Notes: generated by a model not told the origin, from the letters alone. A stretch of DNA of 64,000 bases from Deltaproteobacteria bacterium (GCA_017644045.1 JAEPMI010000002.1:731785-795784); one strand, 5' to 3'; positions 40,796 to 50,460 are shown, counted from the stretch's first letter. Numbers and translations are program-made.

Positions 40796-41476
40796 TCAGT
40801 TCTCCCGCGGGGGAAGCATCCGCCCGACCATGGACCCGAACTCCTGGGGGTTTCGAGTCTGAATCCAGATCCGGCCCTGGCCGGTGAAGTGACACACGAG
40901 GCCCTCGCCCGAGAGGAAGCTGGCGATCCAGCCGCTGCCGCTCTTGCCGACGCTGTACTCGAGGGTGGTGTCCCACGCGACGAGGTGGCCGGTGTCGATG
41001 ACGATGTTGCCGTCGCACTGGAGCTCCTGGATGCCGCCGAAGGCACCCACGAGGACCTGACCTTCCTGTTGCGCGGTCGCCTTCAGCACGAAGACGCCCT
41101 CGCCGGCGAAGAAGCTCTTGAAGCCGCCGACCTTGGTCTCGGTGTGGACCCAGGGATCACCACCGATGTAGCTCGACGACTGGATGAAGTAGCCGTTGGG
41201 CGTCATCGGCAGCGACACGATGTCGCCGGAGAGGCTGTGCGCGAGCAGCACCTCGCCGGGGCCGCCCTGGGCGGTGAAGGTGTTCTGGAAGAACGACTCA
41301 CCGCCGAACATGCGCTTGAGGCCGCTCATGATCCCGCCGGTGGAGCCGGTCTCCATGTGGACGTTGGTCGACATGCCGACCATGGCGCCCGACTCCGCGC
41401 GGAACTGTTCGCCGTTCTGCAGGATGACCCGCGCCATCGCCTGGGCGGGCTTGTATCCGATTTCGATCTGGGGCAT
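40796..41476 (-). CDS. AIM24-family protein (second of three)
   Basis: A 226-residue member of the same family: EIGYKPAQAMARVILQNGEQ, AESGAMVGMSTNVHMET, GGESFFQNTFTAQGG, FLSGEGLVCHFTGQGRIWI. It shares the order of Gly-rich strands with its neighbours but is clearly diverged from both, so the triplication is old. It lies 15 bases after the first copy and 3 before the third, so all three are one transcript. Nothing in the sequence suggests a catalytic site; a scaffold or lipid-linked role is possible by analogy only. Confidence 0.85.
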   Translation of the reverse strand: MPQIEIGYKPAQAMARVILQNGEQFRAESGAMVGMSTNVHMETGSTGGIMSGLKRMFGGESFFQNTFTAQGGPGEVLLAHSLSGDIVSLPMTPNGYFIQSSSYIGGDPWVHTETKVGGFKSFFAGEGVFVLKATAQQEGQVLVGAFGGIQELQCDGNIVIDTGHLVAWDTTLEYSVGKSGSGWIASFLSGEGLVCHFTGQGRIWIQTRNPQEFGSMVGRMLPPREN

Positions 41477-41491
41477 TCGCTCGCTCCTCGC

Positions 41492-42301
41492 TCAACCAGG
41501 CAAGAGCGGCGTGAGCCACCCGACCAGGGATCCGACGTTTCGTGATTGGAGATAGACGCGGCCTTGGCCTTCGAACTGGACCACCAGGCCTTCGCCCGAG
41601 GCCAGGAAGCCCATGGCGCCGCCGCCCGCGCTCTTGATGCTGAAGGTGACGTTCCCCTCGAAACCGACGAGGTGACCGTTGTCGACCATGAAGGGGCCGT
41701 TGATGTCGACGGCGTGAACACCGCCGTAGCTGTTGAACCAGAGGTCTCCGGTTCCAGTGATCTGGATGAAGAAGGCGCCCTCCTTCGCGAGGAGGCTCTT
41801 GAAGCCGCCGAACTTCATCTTCATCTCGAAGTCGCCGGAGCTCGCCAGGTACGCGCCGGTCGAGAGCGTGATGGTCTCGCCCTGCATCCGGCGGTGCGCG
41901 ATCGTGCCCGAGAGCGTCGGGGCGACCCACACAGCGCCGGGCGCCTGCGGGGAGCTGAAGTGGTTCACGAAGAAGGTCTCGCCGCCGACGATCTTGCGGA
42001 TCATGGCGATGAAGAAGGCCTTCACCTTCGCGAAGAACCCGGCGCGGCTGCCGGCGTTCATCTTCACTTCCATCTCGACGTTGCTGTTCCGCGCCACCAT
42101 CGCGCCGGCCTCGGCCACGACCTTCTGGCCGGGCTGCAGGTCGACACGAAGCATCGCGAACGAGGGCCCGTGGGTGATCTCGTGCGTGAGCGGCGCCACC
42201 GGCTGCGCGGGCGCCATCGCGGCCCCCTGCGGTGCCGGGGCCTGACCCTGCGGGGCCAACGCCTGCTGCGGCGGGGCCTGGGGTTGCGGATGCTGATCCA
42301 T
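41492..42301 (-). CDS. AIM24-family protein (first of three) with Pro/Gln-rich N terminus
   Basis: A 269-residue protein. The first 35 residues are a low-complexity Gln/Pro/Ala tract (HPQPQAPPQQALAP), absent from the other two copies. The AIM24 domain follows: EAGAMVARNSNVEMEVKMNA, GGETFFVNHFSS, GTIAHRRMQGE, GGFKSLLAKEGAFFIQITG, YGGVHAVDINGPF, FLASGEGLVVQFEGQGRVYL. It heads the three-gene AIM24 operon, whose transcript may continue into the nucleotidase-like barrel gene. The 250-base region upstream, shared with the divergent giant gene, is unusually AT-rich between 42425 and 42500. Confidence 0.85.
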   Translation of the reverse strand: MDQHPQPQAPPQQALAPQGQAPAPQGAAMAPAQPVAPLTHEITHGPSFAMLRVDLQPGQKVVAEAGAMVARNSNVEMEVKMNAGSRAGFFAKVKAFFIAMIRKIVGGETFFVNHFSSPQAPGAVWVAPTLSGTIAHRRMQGETITLSTGAYLASSGDFEMKMKFGGFKSLLAKEGAFFIQITGTGDLWFNSYGGVHAVDINGPFMVDNGHLVGFEGNVTFSIKSAGGGAMGFLASGEGLVVQFEGQGRVYLQSRNVGSLVGWLTPLLPG

Positions 42302-42551
42302 CGATTTCCTCCGGCGAGCCGTCGAATGCGGCTCGCGAAGCGTGTGGGTACCCTTTTTTGCCCCGTCTTTTCAAGGCCTCGTCTGGGGGCAGGGACCTTC
42401 GACGTGCTCCACGAATGGGGCACCGCTAAATACCGCTATTTTCGCATTTATGCTTTGGAACGGGATTCTCATTCTGAAATAACTGGGAAATTGTGGGCGG
42501 CCCCAAAAAAGATCCTTCAGCTTTCGGGCAGCTTCGCCGTACCGCCGTTCC

Positions 42552-45500
42552 ATGCCCTTCCTCGCATCCTCTCGTGCCCCTGCCGGCGCATGCTTGTTCG
42601 TCGCCAGCCTGCTCTTCGCCCTCGCGAGCCCGTCCCCGAAGGCTCTAGCCCAAGACGCGGACGGTGACGGAGTCCCGGACTCGCGGGACGTGTGTCCCTC
42701 GACCGAAATGGGCCTCAGCGTCGATGGCGCCGGATGCGACGCCTTCTGCGAAGTGGTGGACCAAGGGACCGACGTCTTCCTGCGGTCCCGTCTGCTCGAG
42801 GTGGGAACGGCGACGGCAGCCTCGTTCGGCGCAGCCTCGCCACCTCCGGCCGGCTGGCATCCCCGCGGCGGTGGTGGGCTCCTCGGGTTCGTCGCGGATC
42901 CCGACCGGACCGACTGGACCGACTTCAAGGGCGACTTCTTCGTCCCTGGGTCGCCCGAGGAGGGGTTCGGACTCAGTGTCGGCGGCCTCGACTTCTTCAA
43001 CAGCACCCTTCAAGGAGTGCAGGGCATTCCGGGTGGCTTCACCGGAACGCGCGTCGAGTGCCGCCCCTTGGTCTGCGGCCTGCGCGGCGGCGGGGCAGCG
43101 TTCTGGTCCGGCTCGGTGGCGGGCATCGACGTCGACAAGACGATCTCCGTCCTCAACGAAGGCCTCTTCATCCTCGTCGAGGTGACGCTGACCAACAACG
43201 GTCTGCTCCCGACCACCGTGACGTACATGCGCAACGTCGACCCGGACAACATGCAACCGGTCACGGGCAGCTACGACACGACCAACAGCATCGTGAGCCA
43301 GGGTGACGGCACGGCGAGCTCGCTCGCGCTCGTGACGGCGACCACGAGCGGCCCCGACTCCTACCTCGCCCTGATCTCGAGCGACCCGGACGCGCGCGTC
43401 GCCTACGGTGGGTTCTCGAACCGCGACCCCGACGCGATCTGGAACTGCACCGGCTACTCGTGCACGCCCGGCGACAGTCTCACCGATGACATCGCGATCT
43501 CGCTGGCCATCCGCAAGTCGCTCGCCGCCGGGGAATCGGTCACCTTCAGCTACGCCTACACCCTCGACGCCGTAGAGGTCGCGACGGCGACCGAGTGCAC
43601 CATCCCCGCGGTCTGCGGGGACGGCATCGTCGAAGGCACCGAGAGCTGCGATGACGGTGGCACGATGCCCGGCGACGGCTGCAGCGCCACCTGCACGGTC
43701 GAGACCGGCTGGGACTGCATGGGCGCGCCCTCGATGTGCGCTCCCATCTGCGGCGATGGCGTCGTCATCGCGCCGGAGACCTGTGACGACGACGGCACCG
43801 CGTCCGGTGACGGGTGCAGCGCGACCTGCTCCACCGAACCCGGCTACGCGTGCGTGGGTGCGCCCTCGACCTGCGCGCCGGTGTGTGGCGACGGAGTCGT
43901 GATCGCCCCCGAGACGTGTGACGACGACGGGAACCTCCCGGGAGACGGCTGCAGCGCCACCTGCACGACCGAGCCCGGCTACGTCTGCATGGGCGCCCCC
44001 TCGACCTGTGCTCCCGAATGCGGCGACGGCATCGTCATCGCACCCGAGACCTGCGACGACGATGGGACCTCCTCGGGCGACGGCTGCAGCGCCACGTGCT
44101 CGACCGAGCCCGGCTACGCCTGCGCAGGCGCGCCGTCGACGTGCGCGCCGGTGTGCGGCGACGGAGTCGTGATCGCCCCCGAGACCTGTGACGACGACGG
44201 GAACCTCCCGGGCGACGGATGCAGCGCCACCTGCACGACCGAGCCCGGCTACGAGTGCATGGGCGCGCCGTCGACGTGCGCGCCGGTCTGTGGCGATGGC
44301 GTGGTCCTTCCGCCCGAGACCTGCGACGACGACAACACCGACTCCGGTGACGGGTGCAGCAGCGGCTGTTCCATCGAGCCCGGCTTCGTCTGTGCCGGAA
44401 CGCCCTCGGTCTGCGCCCCCTGCTTCGACACCATGGCGGGCTCCGGCACCGACGACGGGTGCACCAGCGCAGCCCCGCACTGCACCGGCAGCGGACCGAC
44501 GGCGTTCTGCGCGGTCTGTGAAGACGACACCTCCGGCGGCACCGACTCCGGCTGCACGACCGGGAGCCCGGTCTGTGACACGAGCGCGGCGGTTCCCGTG
44601 TGCACCGCGTGCGAGGACTCCGCGGGTGGCTCCGGCGTCGACAATGGCTGCGACGCCGCCACGCCGGTCTGCGGAACCTCGGTGGGGGGCATCGCCACCT
44701 GCGTGGAATGTGCCGAGGACTCCCACTGTGGCGTCGGTACCGTGTGTGACGGCGCGGGCTCCTGCGTGGCGGGCTGCACGGACGACGCCGACTGCGCCCC
44801 CACTCCGGCGACCCCCGTGTGCAACGTCGCCGCCCGTAGCTGCGCCGAGTGTCTGACCAACGCCGACTGTCTCGGCACCGAGGTCTGTGGGTTGGCGCTG
44901 ACCTGCGAGTCCGTCGACACGGACGGCGATCTCGTCCCGGACGAGGCCGACGACGACGACGACAACGACGGCATCCCGGACATCGAGGAGATCGACTCCA
45001 CGCTGCTCGGGGACAGCAACGACAACGGCATTCTCGACTACGAGGACAGCGCCATCGTCACCTGCGAGGACAGCAGCCCGGCCGACGGCGTCTGCGACTC
45101 GCTGCCGATGAGCACCGACTTCGACGGTGACGGCATCGCCAACCACCTCGACCTCGACGCCGACGGTGACGGCATCGCGGACCTCGCCGAGGGCGGAGGC
45201 GCGGACGTCGATGGTGACGGGCGAGTCGACGGCTTCGCCGACATCGATGGCGACGGTCTGCACGACCCGCTCTTGCCCACGCCGCTGACCCTGCCGATCT
45301 CCGATGGGGACAGCAGCCCGGACTTCCTCGACCGCGACGCGGATGACGACGGCCTGACCGACACCTTCGAGGCTGGCGGCACGGACGCCGACGGCAACGG
45401 CGTCAGCGACGACACCACCGATGGCAACGGCGACGGGATCGCGGACGGCCTCACCGGGCTCGGCGTGCTGCCGGCTCCGGACACCGACGGCGACACGACC

Positions 45501-48500
45501 GCGGACTACCGCGACGTGGACTCCGACGGCGACGGAATCGGCGATGGTGTGGAAGGCACCGACGCCGACGGCGACGGCGAGGCGGACATCGAGCTCGCGG
45601 GCGCGGACACCGACGGCGACGGCCTGGACGACGCCTTCGACCCGGACTGCGCGGACGCGGCCGACTGCGGTGGCGTCCTCGGCATGGTGGCGACCCCGCC
45701 GAACTCCGACGGCGAGGGCCCGGCCAACTGGCGGGACATCGACTCCGATGGCGACGGGCTGACCGACGACCTCGAGTGCCCGCTGCCGGCGATGTGCCCG
45801 GACAGCGACGAGGACGGCACGCCCGACTACCTCTCGCTCGACGCGGACGGCGACGGGATCGTCGACGCGACCGAGGGCCACGACGACGACAGCGACGGCG
45901 TCGCGGACACCGAGCCGGTCGGCGTGGACACCGACGGCGACGGTCTGGACGACGCCTTCGACGCCGACTGCGCGGACGCGGCGGATTGCGGTGGCGTGAT
46001 CGGCGTCACCCCGACCCCGGCCGACCTCGACATGGACGGCGCGGCGAACTTCCAGGACCCGGACGACGACGGCGACGGGATGGACACCAGCTTGGAGCAG
46101 ATGGACGCCGACGAGTACGAAGGACCGGCGACCGACCCGACCGACGTCGACGAGGACGGCCAGCCCAACTGGTACGACGACGACAGCGACGGCGACACCG
46201 CCTCCGACCGGACCGAGAGCGGCGGGGACCGCGACGAGAACGACGACGGGATCCTCGACTACCTCGACCCGACCTTCCGACCGGTCGACACCGATGGTGA
46301 CGGCGTGATCGACAGCGTCGAGTGCCCGGCCCCCGCGTCGCCGGTGACGATGGACTGCCCGGACTCCGACGGAGACGGCGCCCCGGACTACGACGACACC
46401 GACGACGACGGCGACGGGATCCCGACCGCGGACGAGGAGGCCGCCGGCCCCGACACCGATGGTGACGGCACGCCCAACCGCCTCGACGACGACTCGGACG
46501 ACGATGGCATCTCCGACGCGGACGAGGGCAACGACGACACCGACTCCGATGGCCGCGGCAACGCCTTCGACGTCGACTCCGACGGCGACGGCCTCCGCGA
46601 CGCGAACGAGGGCACCGGGGACACCGACTCCGACGGCACCCCCGACTACCTCGACACCGACTCCGACGGTGACGGCGCGCCGGATGCCGTCGAGGGTCAC
46701 GACGCGAACGGCGACGGAGTCGCGGACACCAGCCCCGCGGGCGTCGACATGAACGGCGACGGCCTGGACGATGGCTACGACGCTGCGCTCGGCGGCACCG
46801 ACGCGCCGACGCAGGACACCGACGGCGACGGCACCCCGGACGTGGTCGATGGCGACGACGACGGCGACGGCGTCGACACCCGCTTCGAGGGTCCGACCGC
46901 GCAGGACACCGACGGTGACGGAACGCCGGACTACCTCGACGCCGACGACGACGGCGACGGCACCCCGACCGCCGACGAGAACGCGGACCCGAACGGCGAT
47001 GGCGACCCCAACGACGCGCAGGACACCGACGGCGACGGCACTCCGGACTACCTGGACGACACCGACGACACGATCACCACCCCGACGGGCGGTGGTGCCG
47101 CCGGCGGCGCGCTCTGCTCCGCTTCGCCGGGGCGCGGCGAGTTCCCGCTGGCCATGCTCCTCGGTCTGGTCGCGCTGGTACTCCGCCGCCGTCGGCGAGC
47201 GACGCCTGGGCGCACGAAAGGAGGCAAGGCGAGCCGCTGGCTCCCTTTTCTCCTCGTCGCGCTCGCGGCGCTGAGCATCCCTCGAGGCGCGCACGCCCAA
47301 GTCGGCACGCTCGACCGCTTCCGCGCGAGCGAGACCACGAACGACGACTTCCACCTCAGCCGACCGAGCCTGCTCGGTCACCTGAAGCTCAGCGCGCAGC
47401 TGCACCTGGACTACGGTCTTCGGCCGCTGATCTGGGAGACGGTCGCCGGTGACTCCGGGAGCGACGAGCGGTCGATCGTCGACCACCAGCTCAACGGCAC
47501 GCTCGGCGTCGGCTTCGGTCTCTACGACCGCGTGGTCATCTTCGCGGGTCTCCCGATCGGGCTGGTGATGAACGGCGCCAGCGACGACGAAGCGGCGATG
47601 CTGGGGTTGCCCGGGGCGGACGGCGCGGGGCTCGGCGACGTCTACCTCGGCGGCCGCGTCGGGATCTGGGGCGACGACGAGGACAAGGCCGCCATCGCTG
47701 GCCAGCTCACCCTCACCTTCCCCACCTCGGGCGACTCGTCGTATCGCGGGGATTCGTTCCTCACCGTGCACCCCGAGCTTCTCGCCGAGGTGCGACCGGC
47801 CGACGACTTCCGCATCGTCATCAACGTCGGCGCCCTGATCCGCGAGTCGAACGAGACGATGACCAACCTGCAGTTCGGTCACGAGCTCACCTACGGCCTC
47901 GGCGCCGGCTACACGGTGTGGCGCGCGTCGGATGCGCCACGGACCCACCTGGACGTGGTCGGACAGGTCTACGGCTCGACCGCGTTCGAGCTCTTCGGCG
48001 ACCGTGACGGCACCGCCCTCGAGGCGACCGTGGGCGGGAAGTTCTTCCACGAGAGCGGCGTGGTCGCCGGCATCGCCGCCGGCCCGGGTCTCTCGCGCGG
48101 CTTCGGCAGCCCCGACATGCGTCTGGTCGCGACCGTCGGCTGGGCGATGCCCGAGGACGAGGTGGCCGAGCCGGTCGACACCGACGGCGACGGCATCATG
48201 GACCCCGATGACCGATGCGTCGGCGAGCCGGAAGACGTCGACACCTTCGAGGACACCGACGGATGCCCGGACGTCGACAACGACGGCGACGGCATTCTCG
48301 ACGCCGCCGACAGCTGTCCGCTCGAGCCCGAGACGGTCAACGACTTCGAGGACGCCGACGGCTGCCCGGACGAGGTCGGTGACGCCGACGGCGACGGGAT
48401 CGTCGACACCAGCGACGCCTGCCCCTCCGACCCGGAGGACGCGGACGGCCACGAGGACGAGGACGGCTGCCCCGACCCGGACAACGACGGCGACGGCGTG

Positions 48501-49034
48501 CTCGACGGCGCCGACCGCTGCGTGAACGAGCCGGGTCCGGTGCCGAACCACGGCTGCCCGGATGCGGACCGCGACGGCGACACCGTCGTCGACCGCCTCG
48601 ACAACTGCCCCGACGAGCCCGGCTCGGTGGAGAACCACGGCTGCGTCGAGCAGCAGCAGGTCGTCATCCAGGACGGCCAGCTCGAAGTGCTCGACATCGT
48701 CTACTTCCGGACCAGCAGCGCGCGGATTCGCTCACGTAGCTACCCCCTCCTGATGAACGTGGCGCGGGTCATCAACGCTCACCCGGAGATCCGATCGGTC
48801 GACGTCATCGGTCACACCGACGCTCGCGGCAACCCCGATCGCAACCTCACCCTCAGCCGAGCTCGAGCGGCTTCCGTGGTCGAGTTCCTCGTCGAGCGCG
48901 GCGGCGTCGACGCGAGCCGGCTGCAATCGCACGGGTATGGCCAGGAGCGACCGGTGATCCCGAACGCGAGGACCCTCGACGAGCACGCGCAGAACCGGCG
49001 CGTGGAGTTCAAGCTCGACGACGGCGACGAGTGA
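42552..49034 (+). CDS. Giant surface protein: DUF4215/TSP3 region plus OmpA-type porin in one frame
   Basis: A 2160-residue frame with two apparent proteins in series. Part 1: signal peptide (cleavage after KALAQ, about 34), a thrombospondin-3 motif, a beta-rich domain (60-350), six DUF4215 Cys-rich repeats (355-626), further Cys-rich segments (630-790), a long thrombospondin type 3 region of Asp-rich calcium motifs (795-1510), then Cys1522, a hydrophobic segment (1531-1544) and five Arg (1545-1549), the pattern of a C-terminal sorting signal. Part 2: a second signal peptide (1560-1582, ending GAHAQ), a beta-barrel region (about 1585-1875), four to five more thrombospondin-3 repeats and an OmpA domain (about 2035-2160, GHTDARGNPDRNLTLSRARA). 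No stop codon separates them. Confidence 0.8.
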   Translation: MPFLASSRAPAGACLFVASLLFALASPSPKALAQDADGDGVPDSRDVCPSTEMGLSVDGAGCDAFCEVVDQGTDVFLRSRLLEVGTATAASFGAASPPPAGWHPRGGGGLLGFVADPDRTDWTDFKGDFFVPGSPEEGFGLSVGGLDFFNSTLQGVQGIPGGFTGTRVECRPLVCGLRGGGAAFWSGSVAGIDVDKTISVLNEGLFILVEVTLTNNGLLPTTVTYMRNVDPDNMQPVTGSYDTTNSIVSQGDGTASSLALVTATTSGPDSYLALISSDPDARVAYGGFSNRDPDAIWNCTGYSCTPGDSLTDDIAISLAIRKSLAAGESVTFSYAYTLDAVEVATATECTIPAVCGDGIVEGTESCDDGGTMPGDGCSATCTVETGWDCMGAPSMCAPICGDGVVIAPETCDDDGTASGDGCSATCSTEPGYACVGAPSTCAPVCGDGVVIAPETCDDDGNLPGDGCSATCTTEPGYVCMGAPSTCAPECGDGIVIAPETCDDDGTSSGDGCSATCSTEPGYACAGAPSTCAPVCGDGVVIAPETCDDDGNLPGDGCSATCTTEPGYECMGAPSTCAPVCGDGVVLPPETCDDDNTDSGDGCSSGCSIEPGFVCAGTPSVCAPCFDTMAGSGTDDGCTSAAPHCTGSGPTAFCAVCEDDTSGGTDSGCTTGSPVCDTSAAVPVCTACEDSAGGSGVDNGCDAATPVCGTSVGGIATCVECAEDSHCGVGTVCDGAGSCVAGCTDDADCAPTPATPVCNVAARSCAECLTNADCLGTEVCGLALTCESVDTDGDLVPDEADDDDDNDGIPDIEEIDSTLLGDSNDNGILDYEDSAIVTCEDSSPADGVCDSLPMSTDFDGDGIANHLDLDADGDGIADLAEGGGADVDGDGRVDGFADIDGDGLHDPLLPTPLTLPISDGDSSPDFLDRDADDDGLTDTFEAGGTDADGNGVSDDTTDGNGDGIADGLTGLGVLPAPDTDGDTTADYRDVDSDGDGIGDGVEGTDADGDGEADIELAGADTDGDGLDDAFDPDCADAADCGGVLGMVATPPNSDGEGPANWRDIDSDGDGLTDDLECPLPAMCPDSDEDGTPDYLSLDADGDGIVDATEGHDDDSDGVADTEPVGVDTDGDGLDDAFDADCADAADCGGVIGVTPTPADLDMDGAANFQDPDDDGDGMDTSLEQMDADEYEGPATDPTDVDEDGQPNWYDDDSDGDTASDRTESGGDRDENDDGILDYLDPTFRPVDTDGDGVIDSVECPAPASPVTMDCPDSDGDGAPDYDDTDDDGDGIPTADEEAAGPDTDGDGTPNRLDDDSDDDGISDADEGNDDTDSDGRGNAFDVDSDGDGLRDANEGTGDTDSDGTPDYLDTDSDGDGAPDAVEGHDANGDGVADTSPAGVDMNGDGLDDGYDAALGGTDAPTQDTDGDGTPDVVDGDDDGDGVDTRFEGPTAQDTDGDGTPDYLDADDDGDGTPTADENADPNGDGDPNDAQDTDGDGTPDYLDDTDDTITTPTGGGAAGGALCSASPGRGEFPLAMLLGLVALVLRRRRRATPGRTKGGKASRWLPFLLVALAALSIPRGAHAQVGTLDRFRASETTNDDFHLSRPSLLGHLKLSAQLHLDYGLRPLIWETVAGDSGSDERSIVDHQLNGTLGVGFGLYDRVVIFAGLPIGLVMNGASDDEAAMLGLPGADGAGLGDVYLGGRVGIWGDDEDKAAIAGQLTLTFPTSGDSSYRGDSFLTVHPELLAEVRPADDFRIVINVGALIRESNETMTNLQFGHELTYGLGAGYTVWRASDAPRTHLDVVGQVYGSTAFELFGDRDGTALEATVGGKFFHESGVVAGIAAGPGLSRGFGSPDMRLVATVGWAMPEDEVAEPVDTDGDGIMDPDDRCVGEPEDVDTFEDTDGCPDVDNDGDGILDAADSCPLEPETVNDFEDADGCPDEVGDADGDGIVDTSDACPSDPEDADGHEDEDGCPDPDNDGDGVLDGADRCVNEPGPVPNHGCPDADRDGDTVVDRLDNCPDEPGSVENHGCVEQQQVVIQDGQLEVLDIVYFRTSSARIRSRSYPLLMNVARVINAHPEIRSVDVIGHTDARGNPDRNLTLSRARAASVVEFLVERGGVDASRLQSHGYGQERPVIPNARTLDEHAQNRRVEFKLDDGDE
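43614..44430 (+). repeat. Six tandem DUF4215 units
   Basis: Units of about 135 bases, each starting CGDG and containing ETCDDDG and GDGCSATC. Units 3 and 5 are nearly identical in DNA, 270 bases apart, and units 2 and 4 are also close, consistent with duplication of a two-unit block. Confidence 0.85.
47115..47300 (+). other. Internal sorting signal followed by internal signal peptide
   Basis: Codons 1522-1549 encode Cys, a hydrophobic stretch PLAMLLGLVALVL and RRRRR; codons 1560-1582 encode WLPFLLVALAALSIP and a GAHAQ cleavage site. Between them, AAAGGAGG (47217-47224) is a perfect ribosome-binding sequence, but no ATG, GTG or TTG follows in frame within the signal peptide. Confidence 0.8.
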
Positions 49035-49079
49035 CTCAGAAGCCGGTCCACCTCGGTGGGCCGGTGCCGCTCGCCATGG

Positions 49080-50417
49080 TCACGGCTGACAGCCGAGCGA
49101 CCACATCCGGAGCTGGACCAGGGCGCGGCCGTCCGGCGACTCCACGCCGCGCCGGTACGCCAGGAAGAGCTGGCCGCGATGCTCGACGAAGACCCCGTCG
49201 CCGTACCCTTCGTCGTCGTCGCGGGGGTCCCAGGTGTCCACCGTCTCGCCACGCGCGTTCGTGAAGAAGACCCGGTACCCGAGCTCCCCGTCCGCATCCC
49301 GGATCGGCGAGGCGAAGATCACGCCCCCGCGGAAGGCGATCGCGTCGTCCACGGTGTTCACGAGCTCGAGCTCGTCGTCGTAGCGGCGAGGATCGCCGAC
49401 GGTGCGGCCCTCACGGTCGAGGTCGATCACGATTCGCCCGCGGATCTCCCGCGACTCCTCGTTCATGTGGACGATGAAGCCGGTCTCGGTCGCGAAGACC
49501 CAGGGCTCGCCGTAGAAGCTCTCGGGCCCAAGCTCGAGCAGGATCTCTGCGGGCTCGAAGGGCTCCCCGTCGAGCGAGTAGGGCTGCACGTAGAGGTGCG
49601 ACATCCGCGGCTCCGGTCGCGCGGCAGCCACGTGCACGACGCGCCCGTGGCCCACCGCGAACGCCGGCTTGCCGTCGCCCTCCGGGAGCACCTCGGTCCA
49701 GTCGAGCGACTCGCCATCGGGTCCGGCGATGTCGATGAGGTGCTCGTGGCCCGGGATCGGGCCCGAGCTGTTGTCGGTCCAGGCCGTGAGGATCCGTGGA
49801 CCGGTCCGCACGCTCACCGGTCGCCACGCACCGCAGCTCCGGTCGGGCTCGGCTCGCACCTCCCAGATCGGCACGCCGCGAGCGTCGAGCAGCGCGCGGG
49901 TGGTGACGTCGTCACCGCCGCGGACGCGACCGCAGTAGGTGAGGAGCATCCCGTCGGGGTGCGGCGCGGAGGTGGTCCAGCCGCCGTTGAGTAGCGTGTC
50001 GCGCCGCTCGATCGGTCCGTTCGGTCGACCCCGGTCGTCGAGCAAGCGGGTGTAGGTGTTGGGCTGCGGCTCCGTACCGAGGTAGCCGAGATGCCACGCC
50101 GCGAGGATCCCCGCGGAGGTGCTCTCGACGGCGAGATCGCGAACCCACGCACAGGTGTCGCACATGCCGGTCTCGCCGTCGGTCGTGTCGCGGAAGACCA
50201 CGCTCTCGCCCATCGGTCGGAGCGGGAGGCCCTCGTCGACGATGCCGTCGCAGTCGTCGTCGACGCCGTTGCAGCTCTCCGGGCCGCGCGGGATGCAGCT
50301 CGTCAGATCCGGGGCGAGGTCGGGAACGCCCGCGTCGACCGGTGCCGGCTGAACGGTCAGCGCGCTCTTGGAGCCGCAGCCGGAGAGGAGCAGCAACGCG
50401 ATCGGCAGCCAGCGCAT
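49080..50417 (-). CDS. Lipoprotein with MopE-type motif and propeller-like body
   Basis: A 445-residue lipoprotein starting at the ATG at 50417; leader ends LLLLSGC (Cys 14). A short MopE-type motif follows (SCNGVDDDCDGIVDEG, about 45-60) and then a body of repeated strands with aromatic and Gly-Asp turns (ILAAWHLGYLG, ILTAWTDNSSG, PWVFATETGFIVHMNEE, GGVIFASPIRDADG, FLAYRRGVES) that suggests a beta-propeller. Six or more cysteines are spread through the mature chain. It resembles many myxobacterial surface proteins of unknown role. It is divergent from the ArsR gene and shares its 78-base control region. Confidence 0.65.
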   Translation of the reverse strand: MRWLPIALLLLSGCGSKSALTVQPAPVDAGVPDLAPDLTSCIPRGPESCNGVDDDCDGIVDEGLPLRPMGESVVFRDTTDGETGMCDTCAWVRDLAVESTSAGILAAWHLGYLGTEPQPNTYTRLLDDRGRPNGPIERRDTLLNGGWTTSAPHPDGMLLTYCGRVRGGDDVTTRALLDARGVPIWEVRAEPDRSCGAWRPVSVRTGPRILTAWTDNSSGPIPGHEHLIDIAGPDGESLDWTEVLPEGDGKPAFAVGHGRVVHVAAARPEPRMSHLYVQPYSLDGEPFEPAEILLELGPESFYGEPWVFATETGFIVHMNEESREIRGRIVIDLDREGRTVGDPRRYDDELELVNTVDDAIAFRGGVIFASPIRDADGELGYRVFFTNARGETVDTWDPRDDDEGYGDGVFVEHRGQLFLAYRRGVESPDGRALVQLRMWSLGCQP

Positions 50418-50460
50418 CGCTCGGACTCTACCCGAGTCGAGGCTCGGCCCAAATATCCGC

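Noticed and set aside
43614..44430. Regular spacing of near-identical units as a possible CRISPR array
   Set aside because: The units are coding, in frame, about 135 bases long and encode DUF4215 domains; there are no short repeats with unique spacers.
42645..48638. A 1997-codon open frame antisense to the giant surface-protein gene
   Set aside because: It mirrors the Asp-rich GAC/GGC repeats of the plus strand as Val/Ala/Gly/Arg repeats; the plus frame has signal peptides, Cys motifs and an OmpA domain.
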